Source: Craterostigma plantagineum (taxonomy: Eukaryota > Streptophyta > Magnoliopsida > Lamiales > Linderniaceae). From it: a DNA stretch of 64,000 nucleotides. Position numbers and translations under genes: made by a program. The DNA lies in NCBI GenBank assembly GCA_027422505.1, contig JAPQWV010000002.1, positions 25,460,501 to 25,524,500 on the forward strand, in the 5' to 3' direction. The notes beneath the pieces are model-generated. The model saw only the letters and a list, made by a program, of their open reading frames with translations. It was not told the origin of the DNA and ran no database searches. Shown piece after piece: positions 34,701 to 45,903 of the stretch. The first letter of the stretch is position 1. Every line of letters begins with the position of its first letter.

Positions 34701-35815
34701 GTCACTTTACCTCCAACATCTTCTTCTAGGTCCGTGAATAGCTTTCTATCACCGGACATGTGGTTGCTCGCACCCGTATCCAAGTACCACGTATGTTCAT
34801 TGCCGCTATCCGACTCTTTGCATGCAAGCAATAAAATCTCTTCTCCGTTTTCAGTTTTCTTCTCACCGAAGTTCACCTTTTCATCCACCTTCTTTTCAGC
34901 ATAACACTCTCTTGCAAAATGACCATATTTTCCACAGTTATAGCATTCGACGTTGTACTTGTTTGATCGATTGCCTCGTCAGCGGCCACCTCTTGCACCT
35001 CGTGTGTTGTTGTAGTTTCCTCTTTCTTTTTTTTCGTCTTGTCCACGGCCCCGGCCTCTTCCACGACCACGGCCTCTAGAGCTTCCTCGACCTCGACCAC
35101 GTCCTCTTCCACGATCGCCGTAGTTTGTTTGTTCTTCCTTAAACGAGACTTTGGCTTGAAGAGCATCCTCCAAAGTTTCCACCCTCTTTCGATTCTTCCG
35201 ATGCTCGTGGGCTTCCAATGAACTCGTAAGTTCATTCACGGACATTTTTTCGAGGTCTCTAGCTTCCTCTATGGCACATACGACATTCTCATATTCCTCC
35301 GTCAAGGATCTGAGAATCTTCTCGACGACACGATTTTCGGGCACATCGTCACCGTTCCGTTTTAGCTGGTTCACAATTACCTCGACCCTTGTGATGTAAG
35401 CCGACACCGTCTCGGCGTCTTTCATCTTGATCGTCTCAAATTCACCGCGAAGCGTTTGCAAGCGTATTTGCTTAACGCGATCTGCGCCTTTGTATGCATT
35501 TTCTAGGATTGTCCAGGCTTCGTTCGAGTTCTTTGCTCCGGCTATCTTCTCAAAGGCCGACTCGTCAACTGCTTGGTAAAGCATGTACAACGCGGTCTTG
35601 TCTTTCTTGCGGTATTCCTTTAGTTCTTTCACTTGATTGTTCGTCAAACCCGCGAGAGTTTCGTGTTCGGTATACCCACTCTCGACAACTTCCCAGGCAT
35701 CTTGCGATCCTAGTAACGCCTTCATTTGTATGCACCAATTGCCGTAATTGTCCCTTGAAAGACGCAAGCTTGGTACATGAGGAATTCCTCCGGCCGCTCC
35801 TCCGATGTTAGCCAT
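31771..35815 (-). pseudogene. E3 gag-pol polyprotein (nearly intact, a few breaks)
   Basis: A single long minus-strand frame. Gag starts MANIGGAAGGIPHVPSLRLS, includes an Arg-Gly-rich stretch (about 35000-35110, GRGRGRG) and, after an in-frame TGA near 34978, the zinc knuckle CYNCGKYGHFAREC (about 34905-34950). Protease TWYLDTGASNHMSG is near 34775. Integrase shows WHQRFGHLNYDSL, HTDICGPITP and YTPQQNGVAERKNRTLLDM. RT has [20 protein letters not shown] and [10 protein letters not shown] (about 32710). RNase H ends [20 protein letters not shown], stop at 31771-31773. Other breaks are paired frameshifts around 33990-34090 with an in-frame stop, and a TAA near 33616. It is the best-preserved polyprotein in the window. 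Confidence 0.93.
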
Positions 35816-35831
35816 GCGCTCTGATACCACG

Positions 35832-36109
35832 TGATAAGTATAGTAATGATCGTAGTGTTTTAATATGTAAGTGTTTTAATACGTGAGATTAGAGACCAAG
35901 AGATAAGTTGATATGTTATTATTTTGAAGTCTACTAAATCTCTACATAATACATAGATTATTTATAGTGCATATAGACCATTCTAGATTACAATGACTCA
36001 TGCCCTTATTGATTGCACTCATGATTAACTTTACACATCACAAAACCCACGTATGTAATATATAGAAGCTTCTTATGATTTGACCTTTTTGAGCTTATTA
36101 TTTCCAACA
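35832..36109 (-). repeat. E3 5' LTR
   Basis: 278 bp, TG...CA; the primer-binding site lies immediately inside the element. Confidence 0.93.
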
Positions 36110-36292
36110 ATTATTACATATGGACAGAAAATTTGGTCGAAGAGAAAAAGGAATTTGATGCGGTAATCGCGCTTGAGGTAATCGAGCACGTGTCAAATCA
36201 CGGTGAATTCTATCCTTGTCAGCATTAACTAGTTCAAACGGAGCCACCATAATTTCAACGATTAATCGTTCCATGAGAGCCTACGCAACTGC

Positions 36293-36683
36293 AATCTTAA
36301 ACCATACAATACGTTGCTCTTTAGCTATGCTTTTGCTTCTTTAATTTTAATGTTGTTGATGAACATATATATTCTAGTACAACATGTTTATTATATCTCT
36401 TAGACTTAATGAAATCTATGTGAGATTTTTGGGTTGAATAGACTTCATGCTAACATGTTTTGTTAAGATTAACGAATGCTTAAGCTGAAAGCTTATAAGG
36501 TTAAATTTGTCCTCAGGTAAGTTAAACATATGAATTTATAAAGATCTTCAAATCGAATTACTGTTTATTTAAACAATTGGACGTTTGTATAGCTTTATTT
36601 CTTTTGATAGTGGAGGCATTATGGGGTAGCTACACCACATGTTCACTAGATAAAGTGAATATAATATTAGGGGACATGATTTG
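36293..36683. other. Stretch between the COQ3 remnant and E4, nothing recognised
   Basis: AT-rich, no ORF or repeat identified. It could be COQ3 intron or intergenic DNA. No donor GT is seen at the point where COQ3 similarity ends (36292). Confidence 0.4.
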
Positions 36684-37634
36684 TGTTAAGATCGGTTTAC
36701 GCGTTTAAAGGGGGTGAATAAACGCTTGACTCTTTTTCGGTTTGTCTGTGCAGTGACTGATATTCAATCAATGACCGGTCAGTATAAGTGCGGAAAATGA
36801 TACTGAACGATTGTGACCGATATGAAATGTAGTGCATGTGTGTGTGAGACCGAATTGTTTCTGGACGTTCGGAGTTAAAATCTCCTACGTCTCCCCTTCT
36901 TCCTCGCAAGGAAGGTTCACTAGATCTTCAGTTTTACAATCTTTAGTACAGCATACCCAGCTGATAACAGCTCTAATCTAGTGAATCACTTAGGCAGTCG
37001 TTATAACAATCCACCTACTTCAACAGCTTTTTACAGTCTGTTGGAGAATGAGAACATAAACTAAGAACAATTATGTCTTTAGACTTCAATATTTTCTTAT
37101 CGCTCTTTTAGTGTTTGATCGATGATCGCTTAAAGAATTTGAGCTTGCAAAGTTGTAGAATCGTGAAGTGTCTTGTCTTCAGCTTGTACTCCTTATTTTA
37201 TACTTGAGGTTTGAAATTCAAACCGTTGTGAGATAAACTCTTCACTTTGAATAGTGCATTAATTGACTTTCCGAAAATGGGTCTGTTCGGTTTGTGCTGC
37301 AGTTTATCCTGTTTCTTTGCTTTAATCCTTGTTTGTGCTAGTTGACCTCTGCTTCACTCTTGTCTTGCAGCTTTGCATTGAATGTTTGAAATTTCCTTTT
37401 TGTCTCAATGAGTGTATCGCGCCTGGTTCAACATATTCTGATGTCTTGTAAGAAGGTCTTGCTTATGACCGGTTTCCTTAATCGGTATGCAGTAGAATTC
37501 TTCGTGCTTAGTCAAGACCGATCACATAAGTGCAACGTTTCTCCCTTAGTGTGAAATCTTCGGTTTCTTGTCTTTAATCAGTTATGTCAACATCAAAACT
37601 ATTAATCCATATATTTAGATTCGTATTACTAGCA
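36684..37634 (-). repeat. E4 3' LTR
   Basis: About 951 bp from TGTTAAGATCGG to TACTAGCA, next to a polypurine tract. Its partner is not in the window, so the ends are inferred from TG/CA and the polypurine tract. Several GACCGRT words occur. Confidence 0.75.
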
Positions 37635-37927
37635 ACTTCCCCCTTTTTGGTGATTGACAGAACTTAGCAGTAGAAAAGAAGAAGTTTTCATTTATATCAA
37701 AAAGAGCTTGATACAAACTACAACTACTCATAGCTCTTGCTCTTGAAGATCCATTCCACTTCTTTTAGCTTGGCGTCGTGCTTGTATGCATGTTCCTTTA
37801 AGTTATGCATTCTTTCAAGATCAGCCAGTTGATCCTTCGTAAGGGTACAGGCCAAGTGCCTCAGACTGCTGCTATCATACTGCACTTCAACTGGACCAAC
37901 TACGCTAACTAGGATAGCAGAAGCATG

Positions 37928-40585
37928 TTATTGTAAGGCATCGTCCGGTATGAGCGCAACCTCAATCGCAGCTCTTTTCGGATCATTGACTCTGAGAGAC
38001 AGCTGCGAAATGAACTTCTGAGGCTCGGAGCTTAAGCTAGAGTAGTCTTTTCTGCTGAGTCCTTTCCCCTTTTTGTCAAGAGCCGGGGTGATCATTCCGG
38101 TCAAGGCAGTTAGTTGAGACTTGATGATCTCTAGATCGGCACAGACATCAGAGCGAAGACCGGCTAGATCATTCGTGAGAGCACATAATCTGTCGTTGGT
38201 GTTCTGTCGGTCACTGTTGATTGCCTTGCTGAGAACAGACATTGTTCGATAAGTCTGTTTGACCAAAGATATTTCCTTTGGGGAGGCCATGATCTCGACC
38301 GGTATGGAGGCGGTGTGAAGAGATTCACCCGATTGCTGAGGAGACTGTGGAGCTGACTGTGGAGGAGTTGGAGTCTGAACTTGCACCGGTTGTGGGTCAG
38401 TGAAGACAATAACCGACTCAGTAGTGATGGCGGTTACTGAGGCGCCTTGTTCAGCTGTTGCATCAGTAGTATGCGAGGGAGCAGGCTCACTACCAGCTGC
38501 GGTTGCCTGTGCAGATTGAACCTCCATCGGTTGGGGTTCTGCAACAGTTACTGAAATATCGCGAACATCTTCAGTATTGTATTGAGAAGAGAAAGGAGCA
38601 GAATCTTCCATCGCAGAGATATCATCAAGGGTTAGAAGCAGAGATGATTCATTCAAGGCCGGGAGCTGAATAGGTGCCTGATGCGGTGCGAACAGGGCCG
38701 GCATCTGAATCGGTATCTCCAAGGGAACTGAAGATGATATGGAGAAGTCTGGAATAGGTTGACGGAAAAACAATGGTCCGCCAAGCAGAGATGATGAAGT
38801 CGGTATTGAGGGATCCGATTCCGATGTTGAGAGAGTAACTGGTCTGGATACCAGTTGGAGAGAGGCACCATCGGCTTGAGCGGAGGATGAAGGCATTGGC
38901 GCGATGACCAAGGCTGTAGTCATTGTGGTGGCAACCTAGGTGTTGAATGAGGTGGAAGCGGATGTAACATCCGGTTGGAGCTTGTCGAGTACAGTGGCAT
39001 AATATACCTGCATACTCTGCATCTCTGCCTCCAATCTTGTCAGAATCTGAAGTTCATGGACCGCATCACGTTCGTCCGGTCTGAAATTCTGCCTCCGTTG
39101 TTCAATGTAGTGCTCCAGGACCATTGTGAGGCGAAGCGGTATAGCTCCTGAGCATTCATCAAGCTTTTGATCGACTCGATGCCTAGGGACTTGATGATTT
39201 GGTCCTCAGTCTTTCTGTTCTGCTTGAGACGGTCAAAAAAACCCTAGGATCTCCAGAGCTTTTGACTGAACGGTGTGTACCGTAAGTCAAGCCAGTCTGC
39301 AAAGGCCTGGAGGTCAGCCGCAATATTCTCATCAATCTCCACACTGCTGAGATGCCAGGCGGTATCATCAACTGACCAAGGCTCGTCTGGTACAAGGATG
39401 GCCTTGCCCTTCCCTTTGTCAGTTGGGACTGATCGGATCGGTTCTTGTATCACCACACCGCGTTGTGGTGGAGCAATCCTGATCACCGAACCAGTTGTCT
39501 CTGTAGTTGAAGAGACAGGGATGGTTGGTGCAGTAGTTGAGACCGACTGATGAGAAGGGGTCGGTTCTTGTGGGGGGACTGATCCGGTCTTCGCCTTCTT
39601 TTTAGGCGCTAGGCTCCTTGGTTTGGTAAACACTCTCTGAAGCGTCTGAGTGTCTTCAGAGCGCTAGAATCAGTTTCTTCTTAGCCGGTTTTGATAAAGG
39701 CGGTTTGATAGTGGTGACTTTCTTCTTGATGGGGGCAGGTGAAACCGGTCTCGAATCAGTCTCGGGCACACCAGAAGATTTATTCTTTGTCGACACCGTA
39801 GGACGATCAGTGGAGGGTTTCTTGGTTGGCTTGGAGACAACCAGATTCTCAGTAGCTTTTCGTTTAGCCGGTTTCTTTGTTGGTGAAGCCGCGCTAACCA
39901 TTTGACGGATAATGTCCGCCGAGATTATCTGGGCAAATCCCAGTGGATGAATGTTTCCTACGTCTGCAATCTTGTGCTTGAGAAGGAAGGAGATTTGAGG
40001 AGCGAAGTTCTTGAACTGCCGGTTACGAATGAGGAGTATCCCCTTTAGCACGGAGAAGATTACTGATGACCAGTTGATTTCCACTCTTGTTAAGATGGCC
40101 ACCATGGCCTGAATCTTGTTCACAAGCATGTCGAATGACCCAACTTTGCCCAAAACTGCCTTGGCTACCACGTCATGAAGTAGGCGGTACTCTGGTTTTA
40201 GAACAATTCGCTTATCAGAGTCCTTAAACGATGTCCCTGACAGCGACATCCTGGGCTTCAGTTGTTCCTTCACATTATCTGGAACACTGATGGCGGTAGC
40301 TCCAAAGGTCGAGAGTTTGAAGTGCTCGGCAAAATATTCCTCTGAAATGTCAAAGTGATGCCCGTTGATTGTGCACTGTAGATGATCTCCAACAACGAGG
40401 ACCGCGTCGAAGAATTGATGAAGAGCATTCGAGTAGTATTCATTGGAGCACTCAAGAAATGTCTGAAGGCCGGTCGCAATTAGGGCTTCGAGAATAGGAC
40501 GGAAACCGTTATATTCGGTTTCCATACTGTTGGCGAAATAGATCTGAACCGCCGTGCTTGTAAGATCGTTGATGACTGGTGCCAT
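37928..40585 (-). pseudogene. E4 third ORF, env-like (broken into several frames)
   Basis: Starts MAPVINDLTSTAVQIYFANS (ATG at 40583-40585). The first ~230 residues look folded (FRPILEALIATGLQTFLECS, FDISEEYFAEHFKLSTFG, LLHDVVAKAVLGKVGSFD). A Lys/Pro-rich linker (SPTKKPAKRKATENL, KPTKKPSTDRP) follows, and the frame stops at 39656. It continues in other frames (39633-39244, 39124-38936, 38923-37928) as a Pro/Ser/Thr-rich tail ending in KGKGLSRKDYSSL and a short charged end. Similar three-part ORFs sit in this position in SIRE-type elements. Its function is unknown; calling it envelope is by position only. Confidence 0.65.
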
Positions 40586-43389
40586 TGTGCTGAAGATGAT
40601 ATAGGGATTTTGATGAAGAATTTGGAGAAATTTGGGAGAAAGAGACGATTCTGCTTGTGAGTTGAAGATAATGATGAGACTTCTCCAATTGAGTACGAAA
40701 GTAAGTTTCTTTGAGCGGGATAAAGCGTGCCTTCTTCTCACATAGTGACTGCTGAGTAGCACAGGGTTCATTGTCAGTTTTTCCTAAAAAGTTACTATGA
40801 CGGAATGTGAAATTGATGACGTGTATTAAATAAAAACGATTTGGGTCAGTCATTGGTCAAGAAATGGAAAATATATCGGTACAGATACCATTCTTATGAA
40901 AGGGAGTAACTGGTATCTCGGTACAAGATAGTGACCGGTTTGGAAGAAAATGACCGGTATAGAAGAAAATGACCGGTTTTATAAAAAAATGACCGATATA
41001 TGAACACAGAAGATAGTTGACTCTACGAGGCTTATCTGAGAGTCAGCTTTGGACGAAACTGACACGAGTTATGTAGTGTTGACCAATATGAAGAGAATGA
41101 CTGTGTAAGAAAGAAGGCGTATTACGATCATCAATTTGCACGTGTTGTTGTGTCTAGGCAACCAGTTATATCAATTAATTTGATATAACAATGTTCCCCC
41201 TGACTCTATGCTTAGGTAATTTTAAGATAAATCTAGTAAACCTAAAGCATTTCGAAAGAGGAGGAACTTAGCTTCTGGTAGCGGTTTAGTCAGTATATCA
41301 ACGACTTGCAGATTGGTTGAGATGTGTTCCAAGCGCACATTCTTCTTCAGAACATGATCTCGTATGAAGTGATATCTTATCTCAATGTGTTTTGTTCTTG
41401 AATGAAATACCGGATTCTGTGTGATGGCAATTTCACTCGTATTGTCACAGAATATTGGGGTATCGGTTTCTTTGATCTCATAGTCTTCCAGTTGATGCTG
41501 TATCCATAGGATCTGTGAGCAACAGCTTCCAGCCGCCAAGTACTCTGCTTCAGCTGTGGATGTTGTTATCGAGGTTTGTTTCTTGCCAAACAAAGAAATT
41601 AGCCGGTCACCAAGAAACTGACATGTTCCACTGGTGCTTCGTCGATCGATTTTGCAACCGGCATAGTCAGCATCAGTATATCCATGCAGCGACATACTTG
41701 ATTCTTTGGGATACCATAAGCCAACATTGATGGTTCCTTTGAGATACTTCAAGATACGCTTCGCAGCAGAGAAGTGGCTTTCTTTCGGATTAGACTGAAA
41801 TCGGGCGCACAAACAGACGCTGTACATGATGTCCGGTCTGCTGGCAGTTAGATAGTGTAGTGATCCAATTAACCCCCAGTACTTGGTAACCTCAACTGAG
41901 GTTCCTTTTTCATATTTGTCTAATTTTATTGAAGAACTCATTGGCGTGGTCGCTTGAGAACAGTTTTCCATACCGAATCTTTTGAGTAGCTCCTTCGTGT
42001 ACTTGGCTTGATTGATGAATATGCCTTGATCCAACTGCTTTACTTGGAGTCCCAAAAAGAAGGTAAGCTCTCCCATTATGCTCATTTCAAACTGATCTTG
42101 CATCATTTTAGAAAAATGCTTGCATAGCTTGGTATCAGTTGACCCAAAGATGATATCGTCAACATAAATCTGAACGATCAGTAGATGATCTCCCTTGGTG
42201 AATCGAAATAGTGTCTTGTCAACACTTCCAATGATGAAGTTGTGATCTGACAAGAATTTGGATAGAGTTTCGTACCAAGCTCTTGGTGCTTGCTTCAAAC
42301 CATAGAGAGCCTTCTTCAAACGGTAGACATGATCAGGATGCTCATGGCTTTCGAAACCGGGTGGTTGGGCACTTCCTCAGAAATTTTGCCGTTCAGAAAT
42401 GCACTCTTGACATCCATTTGAATACTTTGAAGTCCTTGTGAGCTGCGTATGCCAAAAAAATTCGTATGGCCTCAAGTCTTGCTACTGTGCGAAGGTCTCA
42501 TCATAGTCAATTCCTTCTTCTTGCCTATAACCTTGAGCGACCAGCCTTGCCTTATTCCTAGTGACAAGTCCATCCTCATTTAACTTGTTCTTGAAAACCC
42601 ATTTCGTACCTATTACGGTTTGGGTTGGCCGAGGAACAAGAGCCCAAACTTGATTTCTCTCAAACTGGTTCAGTTCTTCTTGCATCGCTTCTATGCAGTT
42701 GTCATCCTTGAGAGCTTCATCGACCTTTGATGGTTGAATCTGTGATATGAACGCATGGCTGAATAGGTTTGGATTCGTCTGCCGCCTTGTCTTCATGGGG
42801 GCTGTAGGGTCTCCTATGATCAGTTGCTGTGGATGATTCAGCTTTGTATGATTCCATTTGATGCATCCCCCTCAATTGATTCCTCCGGTATGCCTTGTGT
42901 GTCACTATTTGTTCCGACTTTGGGTATACTTTCATAACCATCATTGCATGGATTTGTTGGTTCAACTGGTATTTCAACATTATCAGCCTGAATACCGGTT
43001 CCTCTATGATAGGTATTTCAGAAAGCTCCAAAACTGATTGATCAGGTTCTTCATCACTTTCGCTTTCAAGATGGGATTTCTCCAGTTGACTGCTTAGACG
43101 ATTAATGTTACTGGGTGTTTGATCATCGGTCTCTAACTCTTCAAAGACTACGTGTGCTGATTCTTCAATAGATAGGGTTTTACTGTTGAAGACCCGGTAT
43201 GCTTTGCTGACTGAAGAGTAACCGAGAAATATCCCTTTTTCTGCCCTTGTATCGAAGGCTGAGAGTTGGTTTTTCCCGTTATTGTGGATGAAACATTTGC
43301 TCCCAAAGGTTTTGAAGTAGCCGATTGAAGGAACATTTCCGGTCCATACTTCGTATGGTGTTTTGCCCTGTTTCTTGCAAATCATGGAC

Positions 43390-44027
43390 GTTCTGTGTAG
43401 GGGTGTTCAAATGTCGGTTAACCGACCGAACCGAACCGAAACCGAAGTTTCGGTTCGTACCGAATACCGAACCGAAGAGTTTCGGTTCGGTTTTCGGTTT
43501 GTATTTTGATAACCGAAAAAAATTCGGTTCGGTTTCGGTTTTTTACCTCGGTAAACCGAACCGAACCGAATAACCGAATTCTTTTTTTTTTTAATTTTAA
43601 TACATATATATTATTATATAAAATATATAATGATATATTTTTATATGTCTTCTTAAATAAATTAATAATATACCCACTTTATTCAAATATATATATGATA
43701 ATATATATTTATAATATAAATAAAATTTATATATTTACTAAAATATGGAAAATATGGGGTAAATGAAAATTTTATACAAATAAAAATATGATAATAAAAA
43801 TATATAATTAAAATCATATTAATATTATTGTTTTTTTTATTTCTTTTATTAAAAATTCGGTTTTGGTCGGTTAACCGAACCGACCGAAAAAAATTCAGTA
43901 AAAACCGAAACCGAACCGAATTGTTTCGGTTCGGTTTTCGGTTTATGAAATTCTCGAACCGAACTTTCGGTTAACCGAAAGTTCGGTTCGGTTCGGTTAT
44001 TACTGAATGAACACCCCTAGTTCTGTG
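43390..44027. mobile_element. hAT-type MITE with CCGAAC-rich arms, inside E4 integrase
   Basis: 622-bp element (43398-44019), ends TAGGGGTGTTCA / TGAACACCCCTA, flanked by the exact 8-bp target duplication GTTCTGTG (43390-43397 and 44020-44027). TAGGG-type ends with an 8-bp duplication fit hAT. Both arms are dense in AACCGAACCGAA and CGGTTCGGTT, complementary to each other, around a very AT-rich centre. No transposase is encoded. It separates two halves of the E4 integrase, so it inserted after E4. Confidence 0.9.
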
Positions 44028-45036
44028 TATAGCACGCAGTATTGATGGCTTCTGCCCAGAACTTATGGGAAATGTCTGCATCTGCTAGCATTGTTCTGGC
44101 TGCTTCCTTGAGAGTTCTATTTCTTCGTTCAGCAACTCCATTCTGCTGCGGTGTCCTGGCAGTAGATAACTCATGGTGTATACCATGGTTCTTAAGAAAT
44201 TCGGTTAGTGTAATATTCACAAATTCAGTACCTCGGTCATTACGAATTCGGTTTATGTTACCATTTTGTTAATTTTCTATTCTAACAGTTTTATCAAACT
44301 GACTGAAGTTTGGTCTTTGGATTTTAAGAGAACAACCCAAGTAAACCTAGAAAAATCATTTACAACTACGAGAGTATATTTGCACCACCAAGACTGACCA
44401 CCGGTTGGTCCAAAAAGATCCATGTGAAGTAAATATAAACACCGGTTTGACTCTAAATTCCCTTTATTTTTAAACGTTGACCTAATTTATTTACCTAGCT
44501 GACACGCAGTACAATGTTTATCTTTTGTAAACTTTAGATTGGGTAGACCTCTACCAAGATTGTTTTCTCTAAGTGCTGAGAAGTCTTAAGGTTTAAGTGA
44601 CTGAGGCGTTTGTGCCACAACAACTTTTGGGGTTATGAGCTATAAGACAAGTTTGAGTGGATAACGACTATTCTCCCCATTGGACTCTATAGGTACCACC
44701 GACTCTATGACCGGTTATCAGTATACGTTCCGTTTTATCATTGACAAAGCATTTATCCTTTTCGAAAGATATTAGAAGGTTGTTTTTACATAACTGACTC
44801 ACACTTATTAAGTTATAATGGAGGTTTTGTACCAGATGTACATCTTTAGGGTAATGGTTCCTGTGAGTAATCACTCCCTTACCTATTGTTTTACCTTAAC
44901 CGTTATCTCCAAAAGTAATTGTTGGTCCGGTGTGTGGTCTGAGCTTCTTCAGCAATCCTTCGTCTCCTGTCATATGTTGACAGCATCCACTACCCAGATG
45001 CCATACTGACCGGTTTAGCTCCTCGATGTACTCCTG

Positions 45037-45038
<2 letters not shown>

Positions 45039-45069
<31 letters not shown>
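45039..45069. repeat. (AT)n microsatellite
   Basis: About 14 AT units in the spacer between E4 gag and protease. Confidence 0.9.
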
Positions 45070-45073
<4 letters not shown>

Positions 45074-45241
45074 TTGGTATCCAATTTTACTTGGGTCCGA
45101 AATAGATTACATTCTTAGGTATCCTGATCTGAAAGACCTTGACAGTCCGACCAGTACGTGGGTCTATATTTAATATTTCTAGACCTATTCATTCCAAATC
45201 TAGGTCCCTGGTTTTGTCTATCCCAGTTTTTACACTCATAA

Positions 45242-45903
45242 TTATACCCTTGACTTCCCCCTATGTTCATGCTTATTAGACACTGGTCTAGTTTGTGAGG
45301 GAGCAGTTTTTGGTAGTCTCTTATCAGGTTGATATTCTCTCCCTAACCTGACTGGGGGATTTGACATGTTCTCGGTATTATTGGTTTGTGAAGAGCTAGC
45401 TGAGACAAACTTAATCCATCCGGTATTCTTTGCGTGTGTTGAGGGTTTACCTGGTCCGATGTCTTTAAACCCTAGCTCGGTCCGGTCGTTACTATCTTTC
45501 AGATTGCTCTGAATGCTTTCTACTGTCTTCTTGGACTGATTCCAGGTCTTCACAATAGTATTTAACCTAGAGTTTTCAGCTTTTAGCTGCACTATCTCGT
45601 TCCTAAGTTCCCTAACCTCCTTAGTCAAAGCCCCTGTCTGACTGAGATCACTATCGGTTTGCACAACCGATGTTGCTTTGCCTTTTTTCTTAATTTTAGC
45701 AGATAATTTCTGATATTCATCAGCCATTTCTTGAAGAGCTTGAAGCAGCTCTTCCTTTGTAAAATCATTTGAGGCGGAATCGCATACCTCGTCGTCAGCC
45801 ATATTGGCCATAAGGCACTCATGAGATTCCTCGTTGCTATCGGTATCTGACTCCTCGCTGTCTGATTCTTCAGAGTCTGAGTCATCCCAAGTGTAGACCT
45901 TTT
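45242..45903 (-). pseudogene. E4 gag, C-terminal part
   Basis: Minus-strand frame begins at the E5 junction with KKVYTWDDSDSEESDSEESD, an acidic Ser/Asp/Glu run, then ANMADDEVCDSASNDFTKEE and a coiled-coil-like stretch LTKEVRELRNEIVQLKAENS. Ends at 45242. The N-terminal capsid part and zinc knuckle are on the far side of E5. The acidic stretch after the knuckle is the SIRE gag pattern, as in E1. Confidence 0.75.

Larger units (their letters stand above)
31475..36114 (-). mobile_element. E3: Ty1/copia LTR retrotransposon in COQ3 intron 5
   Basis: Element 31480-36109 (4630 bp). Both LTRs are 278 bp (31480-31757 and 35832-36109), TGATAAGT...TTTCCAACA, and look almost identical. Target duplication ATTAT at 31475-31479 and 36110-36114 is exact. 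A minus-strand primer-binding site TGGTATCAGAG adjoins 35829. Near-identical LTRs and few coding breaks point to a recent insertion. Confidence 0.95.
15467..36292 (+). pseudogene. COQ3: COQ3-like ubiquinone O-methyltransferase, split by retrotransposons and frameshifted
   Basis: Exons 15467-15690, 15770-15859, 15996-16074, 16155-16232, 31316-31364 and 36128-36292 join in frame with GT-AG borders. They encode an N-terminal targeting-like segment (basic, Ser/Thr-rich), then the COQ3 family text: [20 protein letters not shown], the SAM-binding motif I FVDVGCGGGFLSE (about residues 119-131), PLARMGASVTGIDAVEKNIK, and ALEVIEHVSN. The enzyme methylates ring hydroxyls in ubiquinone synthesis at the mitochondrial inner membrane. 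Intron 4 holds two copia elements and intron 5 one. In exon 6, after GEF, 4 nt are missing compared with what the family pattern requires, so the frame stops within five codons; SALTSSNGATIISTINRSMR follows in another frame. The C-terminal part after YATAI is not found before the next retroelement at 36684, though more could lie beyond the window. Very likely a pseudogene copy. Confidence 0.88.
41222..45084 (-). pseudogene. E4 pol (broken)
   Basis: The protease site reads VWHLGSGCCQHMTG (about 45000), with Gly where the catalytic Asp is expected. Integrase C-terminal text (STARTPQQNGVAERRNRTLK) is at 44017-44220, continuing past the inserted MITE at 43385 as KTPYEVWTGNVPSIGYFKTF. RT has FERNQVWALVPRPTQTVIGT and IYVDDIIFGS (about 42160); RNase H ends NLQVVDILTKPLPEAKFLLF, where VVD replaces the usual xAD. 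Frames break near 44016-44660, 42720, 42480 and 42320-42400. The inserted element E4 is old enough to have lost several catalytic positions. Confidence 0.9.
36684..45903 (-). mobile_element. E4: SIRE-type copia retrotransposon, 3' part, split by E5
   Basis: Only the 3' LTR (36684-37634) and internal region up to mid-gag are in the window. Reading right to left: gag (to 45903), protease, integrase (with a MITE insertion), RT, RNase H (stop near 41222), an env-like ORF (40585-37928), polypurine tract (AAAAAGGGGGAAG, minus strand, about 37637-37650), LTR. At 45903/45904 gag is cut by sequence that behaves as the 5' LTR of E5. The remaining gag and 5' LTR are not in the window and are expected after the right end of E5. 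Confidence 0.88.

Noticed and set aside
43325..43766. Plus-strand ORFs rich in Asn/Arg/Thr/Glu
   Set aside because: They are translations of the AACCGA arrays of a MITE.
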